Positions 39,941 to 50,428 of a stretch of 64,000 bases of DNA are shown piece after piece. Under the pieces are notes generated by a model that did not search any database, was not told the DNA's origin, and saw nothing but the letters and a program-made list of their open reading frames with translations. The position numbers and the translations under genes were made by a program. The stretch's first letter is position 1, and every line of letters begins with the position of its first letter. Origin of the DNA: Teredinibacter franksiae (GTDB lineage: Bacteria > Pseudomonadota > Gammaproteobacteria > Pseudomonadales > Cellvibrionaceae); contig NZ_JACJUV010000008.1 in the NCBI RefSeq assembly GCF_014218805.1, forward strand, positions 248,001 through 312,000, in the 5' to 3' direction.

Positions 39941-41197
39941 TCAAACCAAAAATGATTTAACTTTTTCCAGCGCCGAGAACAGACGATCAACATCTTCGCT
40001 AGTGTTGTATATCGAAAATGACGCCCGTACTGTACCCGGTATATGCAACGCCTCCATTAACGGTTGCGCGCAATGATGTCCTGTTCGAACAGCAACACCT
40101 TGCTGATCCAACAACATACCCACGTCAGAGGGGTGCGCGCCATCCAATAGAAAACTGAATACACCTGCAATATTTTTCGCCTCTCCTACGCGCTTGAGGC
40201 CCTTACACTTTTCCGCGAGCAAATGGCAATATACCAGAAGGTCGTGCTCGTGCTGCGCAATTGCCCCACGATCAAATTGATTCAAGTAGTTAATCGCGGC
40301 CGCGAGACCGATGGCTCCAGCAATATCTGGCGTACCCGCTTCAAACTTATAAGGCAGCGTATTGTAGCTAGTACCGGCAAAACTACAGCTCTCAATCATT
40401 TCGCCACCACCGTGGTACGGCGGCATTGCATCCAACAATTCTTCCTTGCCCCAAAGCACGCCGATGCCCGTTGGACCAAACAGCTTGTGCCCAGAAAAAC
40501 CGTAAAAATCACAACCGAGCGACTGCACATCCACAGGGAAGTGGGCAACGGCTTGGGCGCCATCAACAAAAACTTTTGCCCCTACTTTTTTGGCTGACGC
40601 AACAATGTACTCTATTGGGTTAATGGTTCCCAACGCATTCGATACATGGCCGACAGACACCATTTTCACAGAAGCATCCAACAGCACATCAAACGCAACA
40701 AGATCAATGTCACCCGCACTGGAAATAGGAATGGGAACAACACTAGCCCCCTTCTCCTCAGCTAGCATTTGCCAGGGCACAATATTAGAGTGATGCTCCA
40801 ATGTAGAAACAAGAATTTTATCACCGGCGCCAATGTTGGATCGGCCCCAACTATGAGCAACCAAATTGATGGCTTCGGTGGTACCACGCGTCCAGATTAT
40901 TTGCGCTTTTTCAGGGCTATTAACAAACTCTGCCACCGTTTCGCGCGCACCCTCAAAGGCCTCTGTGGCGCGGTCGCTTAAACTGTGGGCACCACGGTGC
41001 ACATTTGAATTAATGTTTCGATAATAATCGCTAATGGCATCAATAACGGCATTAGGCTTCTGCGTTGTGGCAGCATTATCAAGATAAACCAAGGGCTGCC
41101 CATTCACCTCTTGATGAAGTATAGGGAAATCATTGCGAACTGATTGCACGTCAAACGCCTTTGCCAAAATGGCAGGGGTCGCCTCAACGACACTCAT
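39941..41197 (-). CDS. sufS: Group II cysteine desulfurase SufS
   Basis: PLP enzyme that removes sulfur from cysteine and passes it to SufE. The 418-residue protein has YLDNAATTQKP at the N-terminus, the PLP Lys in GFSGHKLFGPTGIGVLWG (about residue 239) and the catalytic Cys in RTGHHCAQPLM. The short Cys loop marks it as group II, different from the group I enzyme at 44809. Its start overlaps the sufD stop by 4 bp. Confidence 0.96.
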   Translation of the reverse strand: MSVVEATPAILAKAFDVQSVRNDFPILHQEVNGQPLVYLDNAATTQKPNAVIDAISDYYRNINSNVHRGAHSLSDRATEAFEGARETVAEFVNSPEKAQIIWTRGTTEAINLVAHSWGRSNIGAGDKILVSTLEHHSNIVPWQMLAEEKGASVVPIPISSAGDIDLVAFDVLLDASVKMVSVGHVSNALGTINPIEYIVASAKKVGAKVFVDGAQAVAHFPVDVQSLGCDFYGFSGHKLFGPTGIGVLWGKEELLDAMPPYHGGGEMIESCSFAGTSYNTLPYKFEAGTPDIAGAIGLAAAINYLNQFDRGAIAQHEHDLLVYCHLLAEKCKGLKRVGEAKNIAGVFSFLLDGAHPSDVGMLLDQQGVAVRTGHHCAQPLMEALHIPGTVRASFSIYNTSEDVDRLFSALEKVKSFLV

Positions 41198-42510
41198 ACG
41201 ATGTGCCTCGTCAACTTTTCTTCACTGGAAAACATTTCGGCTAACAGTGGCCTTAAATAGGCCGCTACCGGCTTCAGCTTAATATCATTAATCAACTCAT
41301 TAATAAAACCGAAACTTAACATGACCCGAGCCTCAGCCTCCGACACACCACGTGTTCGTAAGTAGTGCATGGCCTCGTCATTAAGCTGTGCAACAGTAGC
41401 GCCATGAGCACACTGAACATCATCTGCGTAAATCTCCAGCTCTGGCTTGGTATCCACTTCGGCCTTATTGCTGGTAAGCAAATTTTTATTGCTCAACTGT
41501 GCGAACGTTTTTTGCGCATGCGGGTGAATATGAATTCGGCCGTTAAATACCGCACGGGAACTATCGGCGATAATGCCGCGAAAGACTTCGTTACTCGTGC
41601 AATGTGGCACCGCATGCTCAATACAGGTGTGGTAATCAATATGCTGGCTGTTGCGCGTAAGATATACGCCGTTTATCTCACAGTGAGCACCCTCCCCTTG
41701 ATGGTGAACAATCATATCTGTGCGCTTAATTTTCCCCCCAACACCCAAGGTAAAGCTGTTTAGCGTCGCGTTCCTCTGCAGGCCAACATTAACAGAACCA
41801 ATATGGATAGCACTTTCGTGCTCTAGCAACAATCTATAATGATTAAGTCGGGCATTTTCACCCACAAGCAATTCAGTAACACTATTGGCAAAAGTATTTT
41901 GCTCGTTGTCACCACGGGCAAAATGCTCAATAACGGTAGCTTCACTTCCAGACTCTAACTGCACCAACACCCGAGGGTTCAGCGAATAACCTTCAGACTG
42001 CTGAGTATTGCTATAAACAATATGCACCGGCTTTTCAAAGTGAACATTTTTACTCACATGCAGAAAAACACCATCGCCTAGCTGCGCAGCATTTAGAGCG
42101 GCAAACATATGTTTTTGCGTGTCTGTAAGCGAATCCAGAGAACGCTGAATGGCAAGCTGCTGATCTTTACTAGCCGTGGAAAACCGAACAAGCTCTACAC
42201 CCTTTGGTAAAAGACTTATATCGCTAGACAGGGCTTCGCTATAATAACCATTGATAAATACCAGCTCATAGGCGTGTAGATCTGGAATTGATAACGAATC
42301 AATTTGGCTACCGTCAATATCCAGCGGCTGCCCAAAGCGCAGGTAATCGCCCTGCTCCAGTGCGCGCAGGTTTGTGTACTTCCAGTTTTCTATTTTACGG
42401 TCTGGCAGGGCATGGCTTTGCCAGCTGAACAAACCTTCACGGTTAAACCCTGCCAACCAATCAAGTGGCGAGCCAAACGGTTTCGCCGCTTGCTGTATAA
42501 AACCTGACAT
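41194..42510 (-). CDS. sufD: Iron-sulfur assembly protein SufD
   Basis: Component of the SufBC2D scaffold on which clusters are built. The 438-residue protein shows the family landmarks: SRKIENWKYTNLRALEQ-like N-terminal part, central beta-helix, and a C-terminal TYHTCIEHAVPHCTSNEVFRG... CAHGATVAQLNDEAMHYLRTRG. The His and Cys of the interface with SufB are in this region. It overlaps sufC by 1 bp and sufS by 4 bp, so the genes are coupled. Confidence 0.95.
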   Translation of the reverse strand: MSGFIQQAAKPFGSPLDWLAGFNREGLFSWQSHALPDRKIENWKYTNLRALEQGDYLRFGQPLDIDGSQIDSLSIPDLHAYELVFINGYYSEALSSDISLLPKGVELVRFSTASKDQQLAIQRSLDSLTDTQKHMFAALNAAQLGDGVFLHVSKNVHFEKPVHIVYSNTQQSEGYSLNPRVLVQLESGSEATVIEHFARGDNEQNTFANSVTELLVGENARLNHYRLLLEHESAIHIGSVNVGLQRNATLNSFTLGVGGKIKRTDMIVHHQGEGAHCEINGVYLTRNSQHIDYHTCIEHAVPHCTSNEVFRGIIADSSRAVFNGRIHIHPHAQKTFAQLSNKNLLTSNKAEVDTKPELEIYADDVQCAHGATVAQLNDEAMHYLRTRGVSEAEARVMLSFGFINELINDIKLKPVAAYLRPLLAEMFSSEEKLTRHIV

Positions 42511-43268
42511 TACGCAGCTCCACTCAACGACGGGTCTAGCCAGCCATAGCCTTTTTCTTCAAGCTCAAGCGCCAGTGATTTGTCGCCCGACTTAATGATT
42601 CGGCCGCCTACCAGAACATGAACATAATCGGGTTCAATGTAGTTCAATAGGCGCTGATAATGGGTAACGACTATAAATGAACGCTCAGCGCTACGCAGTG
42701 CATTGACACCATTGGCGACTACCTGCAGTGCGTCAATATCTAAACCAGAATCGGTTTCGTCAAGGATGCAAAGCTTGGGCTCAAGCAGCATCATCTGCAT
42801 AATTTCATTACGCTTTTTCTCGCCACCCGAAAAGCCTTCGTTAACACCTCGCTTCAAAAAGTTTTGATCGAGATCTACGGCTTTACAGTGCTCACGAGCC
42901 TTCTTCATAAAAGCAACAGCATCGTAAGCGTCTTCACCGCGATGCTCGCGTACGGCATCTACCGCCGCTTTCATAAACTCCATATTGCTCACACCAGGAA
43001 TTTCCACAGGGTACTGAAAAGCAAGAAAAAGACCTTCTCTGCCGCGCTCCTCTGTATCCATTTCCAACAGGTTTTTGCCACAAAAATCGACTGACCCCTG
43101 GGTAACTTCATAACCATCACGGCCCGACAAAACATGACCGGTGGTGCTTTTACCCGAACCATTGGGCCCCATAACCGCATGAACTTCACCCGGCTTAATG
43201 TCCAGGCTCAGGCCTTTTAAAATAGCTTTATCTTCAACGCTGGCGTGAAGATTTTTAATAGAGAGCAT
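42510..43268 (-). CDS. sufC: Iron-sulfur assembly ATPase SufC
   Basis: ABC-type ATPase of the SufBCD complex; it drives the scaffold conformational change. The 252-residue protein has Walker A GPNGSGKST, signature NEGFSGGEKKRNEIMQ, Walker B LCILDETDSGLDIDAL and the switch His in VVTHYQRLLNYI. The SGLDIDAL stretch is diagnostic for SufC. The downstream sufD start overlaps its stop. Confidence 0.97.
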   Translation of the reverse strand: MLSIKNLHASVEDKAILKGLSLDIKPGEVHAVMGPNGSGKSTTGHVLSGRDGYEVTQGSVDFCGKNLLEMDTEERGREGLFLAFQYPVEIPGVSNMEFMKAAVDAVREHRGEDAYDAVAFMKKAREHCKAVDLDQNFLKRGVNEGFSGGEKKRNEIMQMMLLEPKLCILDETDSGLDIDALQVVANGVNALRSAERSFIVVTHYQRLLNYIEPDYVHVLVGGRIIKSGDKSLALELEEKGYGWLDPSLSGAA

Positions 43269-43303
43269 CTAACTAACTCCGAAAAAAAACGTATAGAAAC
43301 AAA

Positions 43304-44743
43304 TTACCCGACGGAGCCTTCCAAGCTAACTTCTAGCAGCTTTCCGGCTTCAACGGCAAATTCCATTGGCAGCTCTTTGAACACCTCTTTACAGAAACCG
43401 TTGACAATCATAGATACGGCTTTTTCTGTATCAATCCCACGCTGTAAACAAAGATAAAGCTGATCTTCGCTTACCTTCGAGGTGGTCGCTTCGTGCTCAA
43501 TAACAGCAGAAGGGTGTTTACTTTCAATATAGGGGAATGTGTGCGCAGCGCATTGATCGCCAATTAACAAAGAGTCGCACTGGGTGTAATTGCGCGCGCC
43601 TTCGGCACCGGAGTTCATTCGCACAAGGCCACGGTAAGCATTGGAACTACGTCCTGCCGATATTCCTTTAGAAATAATGGTCGACTTGGTATTTTTGCCC
43701 AAGTGAATCATTTTGGTTCCAGTGTCGGCCTGCTGAAAATTATTGGTTAAGGCTACAGAATAGAACTCACCCACACTGTTATCGCCCTTCAATATGCAAC
43801 TAGGGTATTTCCAGGTAACCGCGGAGCCGGTTTCCACTTGCGTCCAAGACACACGGGCATTGGTATGCGCTATTGCGCGCTTGGTGACAAAGTTATAAAT
43901 CCCACCTACCCCTTCCGCATTTCCGGGATACCAGTTTTGTACGGTGGAGTATTTAATATTGGCGTTATCCAGCGCAACCAATTCAACAACCGCTGCATGC
44001 AGCTGGTTCTCGTCGCGCATGGGTGCAGTACAACCTTCGAGGTAACTGACGTGACTACCTTCATCGGCAATGATCAGTGTTCGCTCAAACTGCCCGGTTT
44101 TCGACTCATTAATACGGAAATAGGTAGACAACTCCATTGGGCAGCGAACACCCTTAGGAATATAAACAAATGAACCATCACTAAAGACCGCACAATTCAA
44201 GGCCGAGTAAAAGTTATCTTTTTGCGGCACTACACTGCCGATATATTTTTTAACCAGCTCTGGGTATTCGTGAACAGCCTCTGAAATCGGGCAAAAAATC
44301 ACACCGGCTTCTTTTAACTTACTGCGGAAGGTTGTTGCAACAGAAACAGAATCGAATACCGCATCAACGGCAACACCGGCCAATGCTTCTTGCTCATGCA
44401 AAGGAATGCCAAGCTTCTTGTAGGTCTCCAGCAACTCTGGGTCGACTTCGTCTAGGCTTTGAGGACGGTCTTCCATGCTTTTCGGTGCGGAATAATAGGA
44501 CACCTCACCAAAATCTATTTTGGGGTATTTTACATGAGCCCACTCAGGCTCAACCATTTCGCGCCATGCGCGATAGGCCTTTAGCCGCCACTCCAGCATC
44601 CATTCCGGCTCATTTTTTTTGGCGGATATAAAACGGACTACATTTTCGTCCAGACCCGGCGGCAATGTATTGGATTCAATATCCGTTACAAATCCCGCGG
44701 CGTATTCCTTTTTGATGAGATGGTCAATTTGTTCTTGAGGCAT
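43304..44743 (-). CDS. sufB: Iron-sulfur assembly protein SufB
   Basis: Central scaffold protein that receives sulfur and binds the nascent cluster. The 479-residue protein shows [20 protein letters not shown] near the N-terminus, [33 protein letters not shown] in the middle, and the C-terminal [20 protein letters not shown] with [20 protein letters not shown]. The frame continues 19 codons upstream, but [18 protein letters not shown] is the usual beginning. A weak ribosome binding site at either start leaves a little doubt. It is 66 bp downstream of iscS. Confidence 0.96.
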   Translation of the reverse strand: MPQEQIDHLIKKEYAAGFVTDIESNTLPPGLDENVVRFISAKKNEPEWMLEWRLKAYRAWREMVEPEWAHVKYPKIDFGEVSYYSAPKSMEDRPQSLDEVDPELLETYKKLGIPLHEQEALAGVAVDAVFDSVSVATTFRSKLKEAGVIFCPISEAVHEYPELVKKYIGSVVPQKDNFYSALNCAVFSDGSFVYIPKGVRCPMELSTYFRINESKTGQFERTLIIADEGSHVSYLEGCTAPMRDENQLHAAVVELVALDNANIKYSTVQNWYPGNAEGVGGIYNFVTKRAIAHTNARVSWTQVETGSAVTWKYPSCILKGDNSVGEFYSVALTNNFQQADTGTKMIHLGKNTKSTIISKGISAGRSSNAYRGLVRMNSGAEGARNYTQCDSLLIGDQCAAHTFPYIESKHPSAVIEHEATTSKVSEDQLYLCLQRGIDTEKAVSMIVNGFCKEVFKELPMEFAVEAGKLLEVSLEGSVG

Positions 44744-44808
44744 ATTATTTACAAAGGCCTGATGATCACAACTAAACGGGGCACTCTCATGCCGCCGCAT
44801 TTATCTGG

Positions 44809-45996
44809 TTAGGCGTTAGCACCCTCGCGGGCCTTCCAGGCGGCTGAATTTTCTCGAAGCTTATTAACGACTTCGACGACTTTTGCAGCAGCAAAATCAA
44901 CTTCCTCTTCCGTGGTGAAGCGACCAAAACTAAAACGAATGGAACTGTGCGCCAGTGAATCTTCCACGCCCAGAGCCTTTAATACATATGACGGCTCAAC
45001 ACTCATGGAGGTACAGGCTGACCCAGTAGATACGGCGAGATCCCGCAACGACATCAGCAAGGTTTCACCATCGACATAAGCAAAACTAATATTCGCGTTA
45101 CCCGCAACGCGGTGCTCTAACGAGCCATTTAACGACCAACCTGACAGATCACAGAAACCGCTTAAAAAGCGATTGCGCAACGTCAAAATGTTAGCGTTAT
45201 CTACACCCATCTGCTCGCCAGCAATTCTAGCCGCCATGCCGATGCCCGCTAGCTGGTGGGTAGGCAAGGTGCCAGAACGCAACCCGCGCTCGTGGCCACC
45301 ACCGTGAATTTGCGCCTGTAAAGCGACGCTACTACTGCGCTTGATATACAGTGCGCCAACGCCCTTGGGGCCATAAAACTTGTGGGCAGACATGGACAAC
45401 ATATCGACCTTCAATGCCGCTGTATCAATTGCTAGCCTGCCAACACTCTGTGCGGCATCAACATGAAAACAGACACCGCGACTTGCACATAGCTCGCCAA
45501 TCTCATCAATGGGGTTAATCACGCCTATTTCGTTATTAACGTGCATTACCGAAACCAATACGGTTTCCGGTTTTAATGCGGCTTCAACCACCTCTGCCGT
45601 AATACGACCTTCAGCCGTCGGAATAAGATAAGTAACGTCAAACCCCTGCTGCTCAAGAAACTTAAACGAATCCAGAACCGCTTTATGCTCTATTACAGAT
45701 GTAATCAGGTGCCGACCTTTGGACTGGTTTGCCAGCGCCACCCCTTTAATCGCTAGGTTATTGGCTTCTGTAGCACCGCTTGTCCAAACGATTTCACGTG
45801 GGTCAGCATTGAGTAAATCAGCAAGTTGACCCCTCGCCGCTTCAACGGCCTCTTCAGCCTTCCATCCGTAGATATGTGAACGCGAAGCCGGGTTACCAAA
45901 AATGCCATCCTGTGTAAGGCAACGGCACATAAGCTCTGCTACACGCGGGTCCACCGGTGTAGTAGCAGCATAATCGAGGTAAATTGGCTTTCGCAT
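44809..45996 (-). CDS. iscS: Group I cysteine desulfurase (IscS type)
   Basis: PLP-dependent cysteine desulfurase of the IscS/NifS class. The 395-residue protein has [16 protein letters not shown] at the N-terminus, the PLP Lys in [17 protein letters not shown], and the catalytic Cys in [21 protein letters not shown] on a long loop. The end of the protein is shorter than in E. coli IscS and lacks the LNSIEWAHH tail that contacts IscU. No iscU is present, consistent with use for SufB. Two desulfurases, this one and SufS, thus lie in one operon. Confidence 0.95.
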   Translation of the reverse strand: MRKPIYLDYAATTPVDPRVAELMCRCLTQDGIFGNPASRSHIYGWKAEEAVEAARGQLADLLNADPREIVWTSGATEANNLAIKGVALANQSKGRHLITSVIEHKAVLDSFKFLEQQGFDVTYLIPTAEGRITAEVVEAALKPETVLVSVMHVNNEIGVINPIDEIGELCASRGVCFHVDAAQSVGRLAIDTAALKVDMLSMSAHKFYGPKGVGALYIKRSSSVALQAQIHGGGHERGLRSGTLPTHQLAGIGMAARIAGEQMGVDNANILTLRNRFLSGFCDLSGWSLNGSLEHRVAGNANISFAYVDGETLLMSLRDLAVSTGSACTSMSVEPSYVLKALGVEDSLAHSSIRFSFGRFTTEEEVDFAAAKVVEVVNKLRENSAAWKAREGANA

Positions 45997-46045
45997 TTAC
46001 AGACTTCAATAGGGTTTTCAACCAGCCCGGCGTTGAACTGGGAAG

Positions 46046-46546
46046 TTAATTAATACCAGTAACAGAAATAGTCGCAATGCCATCATCTAAACCCAATGAT
46101 TCAATGCTGCCTTCTCCGTCCTGACGCTGTGCAACCTGCTGCACATCCTTGCGGTCAACGAGACTTTGCAGGCTAATGTCACTTAAAAACCGGTGAATTT
46201 GATCACTCAGATCGCACCACAGATAATGCGTTAAACACACATCACCCTGATGGCAATTACCTTCACCAGCACAATTGGTAGCATCAATCGATTCATTAAC
46301 GGCATCGATTATTTGAGCCACAAAAATCTGGTTGGCTTCCCGACTTAGTCGGTAGCCTCCACCTGGACCACGTACGCTGGACACCAAGGTATTCTGTCTT
46401 AATTTTGCAAACAACTGCTCCAAATATGAGAGCGAAATTTCTTGTCGTTTGGAGATGTCGGCCAGACTCACTGGGCCGCGCTGGGCGTGCAGAGCCAAAT
46501 CCAGCATTGCAGTAACCGCGTAGCGGCCTTTAGTTGTTAGACGCAT
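46046..46546 (-). CDS. iscR: Iron-sulfur cluster regulator IscR
   Basis: Rrf2-family transcription factor that carries a 2Fe-2S cluster and represses its own operon when clusters are plentiful. The 166-residue protein has an N-terminal winged helix ([44 protein letters not shown]). The cluster Cys are at 92, 98 and 104 ([16 protein letters not shown]), exactly as in E. coli IscR. It is the first gene of the operon leading to iscS and sufBCDS. An IscR-like site covers its own promoter. Confidence 0.96.
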   Translation of the reverse strand: MRLTTKGRYAVTAMLDLALHAQRGPVSLADISKRQEISLSYLEQLFAKLRQNTLVSSVRGPGGGYRLSREANQIFVAQIIDAVNESIDATNCAGEGNCHQGDVCLTHYLWCDLSDQIHRFLSDISLQSLVDRKDVQQVAQRQDGEGSIESLGLDDGIATISVTGIN

Positions 46547-46576
46547 AGTCCCAACCTCAATCGTTAAGGTAGCGGC

Positions 46577-46605
46577 ATTATCGAATAACCAAGTAATTTA
46601 GTCAA
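46577..46605 (-). promoter_or_regulatory. Predicted sigma-70 promoter of the iscR-suf operon
   Basis: On the minus strand TTGACT (complement of 46600-46605) and GATAAT (complement of 46577-46582) are separated by exactly 17 bp, 31 bp before the iscR ATG. This is a near-consensus promoter. Confidence 0.8.
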
Positions 46606-46609
46606 CTAT
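46585..46609 (-). promoter_or_regulatory. Probable IscR type 1 binding site
   Basis: A 25-bp imperfect palindrome with ATA at one end, TAT at the other, and TTGACTAAAT in the middle agrees with the known IscR type 1 consensus at about 22 of 25 positions. It overlaps the -35 box and spacer, so bound holo-IscR should block transcription of the operon. Confidence 0.7.
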
Positions 46610-46630
46610 TAACCCCGACATTTTGGCGGG

Positions 46631-47413
46631 TTATTTATGCTTGCTTTCGAACTCTTTTTGCTTGCCCTCAGAGTGATAAATAAAGTTTTGGATCGAGGTG
46701 AGCATGCCCCGCAAAATACTCAATTCCATTTTGTCTAGGCGGACACGATTAAACAGGCGTCGCATTCGGGTTATTGTCTGCCTTGGATTTTCCGCGTCTA
46801 GAAATTTGAGTTTTTCCAGCGTTTCCTGCAAATGGGCATAGAAATGCTCCAAGGCTGCTTGGCCCGCTGGCGGCTGATCCCAGTCGTCAAAATGCAACTC
46901 TTTACCCTGCTCGGCTTCCAGCCAAGCAATGCGCACTTCGTAACAGATAACCTGAAGTGCAGCCGAAATATTTAAAGAGCTGTACTCCGGGTTTGCCGGA
47001 ATATGAACGTGATAGTTACACTTATGTAACTCTTCATTGGTAAGACCGCGATCTTCACGCCCGAACACAATGGCCACCGGGTGCTTACCCGCCTCGGCCC
47101 AAGTTCGCTCACCACATTCGCGAGGGGTTAACAGTGGCCAGGGTATGCGGCGTTCCCGCGCACTTGTACCAATGACCAAGCCACAGTCGGCAATGGCTTC
47201 GTCCAGTGTGGACACCACTTTGGCGTTTTCCAGCACGTCTACGGCACTAGCCGCGCGCCACATGGCCTTATCGGCCGGGTAATCTTTCGGTTCTACTAGA
47301 TACAGCTCCGAAAGCCCCATATTTTTCATGGCTCTTGCGGCGGCACCAATGTTACCGGGATGGGTGGTATTCACCATCACCATGCGAATGTTTAGTGGGC
47401 GGTTTTCATTCAT
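46631..47413 (-). CDS. trmJ: tRNA (cytidine/uridine-32-2'-O)-methyltransferase TrmJ
   Basis: SPOUT-class SAM methyltransferase that adds a 2'-O-methyl group at position 32 of tRNAs. The 260-residue protein has the N-terminal VNTTHPGNIGAAARAMKNMGL, GTSARER, the SAM-knot motif VFGREDRGLTNEE, and LNISAALQVICYE. The C-terminal part (from about 175) is the helical extension typical of TrmJ. ATG at 47413 is chosen; four more codons are open upstream. The gene lies 85 bp upstream of iscR on the same strand and is divergent from suhB. Confidence 0.94.
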   Translation of the reverse strand: MNENRPLNIRMVMVNTTHPGNIGAAARAMKNMGLSELYLVEPKDYPADKAMWRAASAVDVLENAKVVSTLDEAIADCGLVIGTSARERRIPWPLLTPRECGERTWAEAGKHPVAIVFGREDRGLTNEELHKCNYHVHIPANPEYSSLNISAALQVICYEVRIAWLEAEQGKELHFDDWDQPPAGQAALEHFYAHLQETLEKLKFLDAENPRQTITRMRRLFNRVRLDKMELSILRGMLTSIQNFIYHSEGKQKEFESKHK

Positions 47414-47553
47414 TGAAGTAATCACAGAAATTATGAGCTAATTAGAGGGCGCGCAGTTTACCAGAGGGGCTGCGTCGAGCATAGATTACCGCTATAATCG
47501 CGCGCCTTCCCGATCCGTTCTTTTAAAATTTCCATCCGCCCAGAGGTTTTCCC

Positions 47554-48357
47554 ATGGAACCCATGTTGAATATTGCACTTAAGGCCGCTCGCAAGGCCGG
47601 CGAAGTACTCGAGCAGTCATTTGAGCGACTCGACCTGATTAACATTGAAGAAAAGGGTCGCAACGACTTCGTTAGCGAGGCCGACAGGAAATCCGAAAGA
47701 GAGGTGATTTACCACCTTAGCAAGTCTTACCCCGACCACAAATTTATAGGCGAAGAAACCGGTGTTTCCGGCGCCGAAGACAGTGAATACGAGTGGATAA
47801 TCGATCCACTCGACGGCACCACCAACTTTATTCACGGCGTTCCACAGTTCGCGGTATCTATCGCCTGTAAATACCGCGGCCAGCTAGAGCACGCCGTTGT
47901 GCTAGACCCGATCAAACGCGAAGAATTTACCGCCAGCCGCGGCAAGGGCGCCATGCTAAATGGCCGCCGTTTACGGGTGACCAACCGCAAAAGCCTCGAT
48001 GGCGCGCTCATCGGCACCGGCGTGCCCTTCAACGGCTTTGCCCTAGAGCACATTGACGACTATTTGAATTGCCTGCGTGAAGTTGCCGGGCAAACAGCCG
48101 GCATACGCCGCCCAGGCTCAGCAGCACTAGACCTAGCCTATGTAGCCGCTGGCCGATTTGACGGCTTCTGGGAAATGAACCTGCAACCATGGGATATGGC
48201 TGCAGGTGTATTACTGGTGCGCGAAGCAGGTGGCCTACTGAGCGGCTTCAAAGGTGACAGCGATTACCTAGAAAGAGGCCATATTGTGTGTGGAACACCA
48301 AAAGTTTTTAAACCTTTACTGCAAATCGTTAGTAAGCATATGAGTAAAGTTTACTAG
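47554..48357 (+). CDS. suhB: Inositol-1-monophosphatase family protein SuhB
   Basis: Mg-dependent phosphatase of the inositol monophosphatase family. E. coli SuhB also binds the transcription machinery and is part of the rRNA antitermination complex. The 267-residue protein has the metal ligands in FIGEETG (near 71), WIIDPLDGTTNFIHG (near 85) and NLQPWDMAAGVLLVREAGG (near 213). Length and motifs are normal. It is divergent from trmJ. Confidence 0.95.
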   Translation: MEPMLNIALKAARKAGEVLEQSFERLDLINIEEKGRNDFVSEADRKSEREVIYHLSKSYPDHKFIGEETGVSGAEDSEYEWIIDPLDGTTNFIHGVPQFAVSIACKYRGQLEHAVVLDPIKREEFTASRGKGAMLNGRRLRVTNRKSLDGALIGTGVPFNGFALEHIDDYLNCLREVAGQTAGIRRPGSAALDLAYVAAGRFDGFWEMNLQPWDMAAGVLLVREAGGLLSGFKGDSDYLERGHIVCGTPKVFKPLLQIVSKHMSKVY

Positions 48358-48379
48358 GGCAACGCCCCACACTACTGAC

Positions 48380-50428
48380 TTATACAAGTAAATCGTTAAA
48401 CACTTCAATTAATTGCTTTAAATCCAGCGGCTTTGTTAAATAGTAATCAAAGCCGCTGGCCTTACCCTTCTCAATATCATGCACCATGGCGTTTGCGGTC
48501 AGTGCTATTACCGGTATCTCACGCGTAGAAACATCCTGTTTCAGCACTTCAACGGTTTCAAACCCGTCCATGCCCGGCAAGTTAATATCCATAATAATAA
48601 GGTCTGGCCGCGTCGTTCGCGCTAGGTATATCCCGCGTAGCGGCTCGCCTGAAATATCCAGATGTAAATTTGGGTAACGCACCAATAACTGCTTCATTAA
48701 GCGCTGGTTCGGTGGGTTATCCTCTACGTAAAGAATGCGCTTCTCCTCGCTCACAGCAAGGTCTGGAATCTCGCTACTCAGTTCAGATGTTATGCGGTCA
48801 TACTGATCGGCCAACTGCTCAATGGGCTGACCCATGTACATCGGCAATTCAACCCAGAAGGTGCTGCCCACATCCACAGCGCTATTAAAATCGATAACGC
48901 CATGCATCTGCTCCACCAACTGCTTGGTGATAACCAAACCAACGCCACTACCGATAATATTGGTGCCTTCTGCACCCAGCCGATTAAAGGGCTGAAAAAG
49001 CAGCTTATGTTGGTGCTCTGGAATACCTTTGCCGGTGTCACACACGGCAATTCGCATCATTTCGCCATCGGCCTTGCTTACAGTAATCGTAACGGTACCG
49101 CCATCACGGTTGTATTTGACAGCATTACTCACCAAGTTGAGTAAAATTTGCTTTAGGCGCACCGCATCAGCCACCACAGCATTCTCTTCTAAGCTATTAG
49201 TCACTATTTCTAAGGTAATCTGATGGAACTCTGCCTGCGCCTGCAGCAGCATTTCAACTTCCCGTAACAGTCGAATAGGTGCCACCGGCTCAAGTGAAAA
49301 GCCCATGCGACCAGACTCAATTTTAGCCAAGTCGAGCACATCACCGACCAATTGCAGCAAGTGCTCACCGGCCTGCTTTATTTCAAGCACATTGGATTTT
49401 TGATCTGGGGACAAACCAGTATCCATATCGAATAGCTGTGCGAAGCCCAAAATAGCATTTAGGGGCGTTCTCAATTCGTGGCTCATACTGGAAAGAAAGT
49501 CAGACTTGGCGCGGTTGGCAAGCTCCGCATCTTCCTTCGACTTTATCACACGCTCTTCGGCACGCTTAATTTCGGTTATATCCATATTGGTACCCGACAT
49601 CCGCGTGGCCTTACCTTCCTCACTGTAGGCCATTTGTCCTCGGGCCCGAATCCAGCGCCACGCTTCATCCTTACCGAGAATGCGGTACTCAATATCGAAG
49701 GGCTCGTTATTCCGAATATGGTGCTTTAGCGCAGCGTCAAATGTGGGTAAATCGTCTTCGTGAATGCGTTTGCGCCACGCCTGTACCCGATCTATACCCT
49801 GATTAACGTTATCGTCGTGCTCACTGTAACCAAGGTGCTCCCAACAGCGGCTGGAGAAGTGGAAACCGCCATGCTCTGCCGACCACTCCCAAATACCGTC
49901 ACTGGAAGATTGAATAATACGCGCATGGCGTGCCTCAGAAATGAGCAGCGCCTGCTCTGTTTGCTTAAGCCTAGTAACATCAAAAACTATGCCGGAAATA
50001 TATTCCACCCAGCCCTTTGAATCACGTACGGCATCTACCCGCACCTCAGTCCAAATATGGCCGCCTTTCTTTTTACGGATGCGAAAAGTGGATTCACCAA
50101 GCCCAAGGCCACGCAGCAGAGCGTGCATTGCGTTGGTTAATTTTTTTCTGTCGTCTTGGTGTACGTACTCCATGAACTTGTCGGCATCGCAGATATGCAC
50201 CATATCCGAATCGCCGTAACCCAAATTGGCCCATAAGTTGCCATTCCACTCCAAATGGCCACTTTTTACATCCCAATCCAGAAACCCATAGCCGTGGCTA
50301 CTACCCCGAAATATACGCTCGTAGCGATCGACAGACTTCCCCAGAAATTGCAGTTGCTGGTCGAGCGCGCTAGAGGGAGCCTCTGTAGACTCGGATTTTT
50401 CCGTATTTTTGTTTTTAAACCAAACCAT
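48380..50428 (-). CDS. Hybrid sensor histidine kinase, PAS-PAS-HisKA-HATPase-REC
   Basis: A 682-residue signalling protein without membrane segments, so it senses a cytoplasmic or diffusible signal. In order: two PAS domains of the PAS_3 type with PAC motifs (about 35-155 and 160-290), a HisKA dimerisation helix with the phospho-acceptor in MSHELRTPLN (near 318), and an HATPase domain (NLVSNAVKYNRDGG, DTGKGIPEHQ, GSGVGLVITKQLV). A C-terminal receiver domain (ILYVEDNPPNQRL, acceptor Asp in IIMDINLPGMDG, ALTANAM) ends the protein. The ligand of the PAS domains and the downstream partner are unknown. It is convergent with suhB. Confidence 0.93.
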   Translation of the reverse strand: MVWFKNKNTEKSESTEAPSSALDQQLQFLGKSVDRYERIFRGSSHGYGFLDWDVKSGHLEWNGNLWANLGYGDSDMVHICDADKFMEYVHQDDRKKLTNAMHALLRGLGLGESTFRIRKKKGGHIWTEVRVDAVRDSKGWVEYISGIVFDVTRLKQTEQALLISEARHARIIQSSSDGIWEWSAEHGGFHFSSRCWEHLGYSEHDDNVNQGIDRVQAWRKRIHEDDLPTFDAALKHHIRNNEPFDIEYRILGKDEAWRWIRARGQMAYSEEGKATRMSGTNMDITEIKRAEERVIKSKEDAELANRAKSDFLSSMSHELRTPLNAILGFAQLFDMDTGLSPDQKSNVLEIKQAGEHLLQLVGDVLDLAKIESGRMGFSLEPVAPIRLLREVEMLLQAQAEFHQITLEIVTNSLEENAVVADAVRLKQILLNLVSNAVKYNRDGGTVTITVSKADGEMMRIAVCDTGKGIPEHQHKLLFQPFNRLGAEGTNIIGSGVGLVITKQLVEQMHGVIDFNSAVDVGSTFWVELPMYMGQPIEQLADQYDRITSELSSEIPDLAVSEEKRILYVEDNPPNQRLMKQLLVRYPNLHLDISGEPLRGIYLARTTRPDLIIMDINLPGMDGFETVEVLKQDVSTREIPVIALTANAMVHDIEKGKASGFDYYLTKPLDLKQLIEVFNDLLV

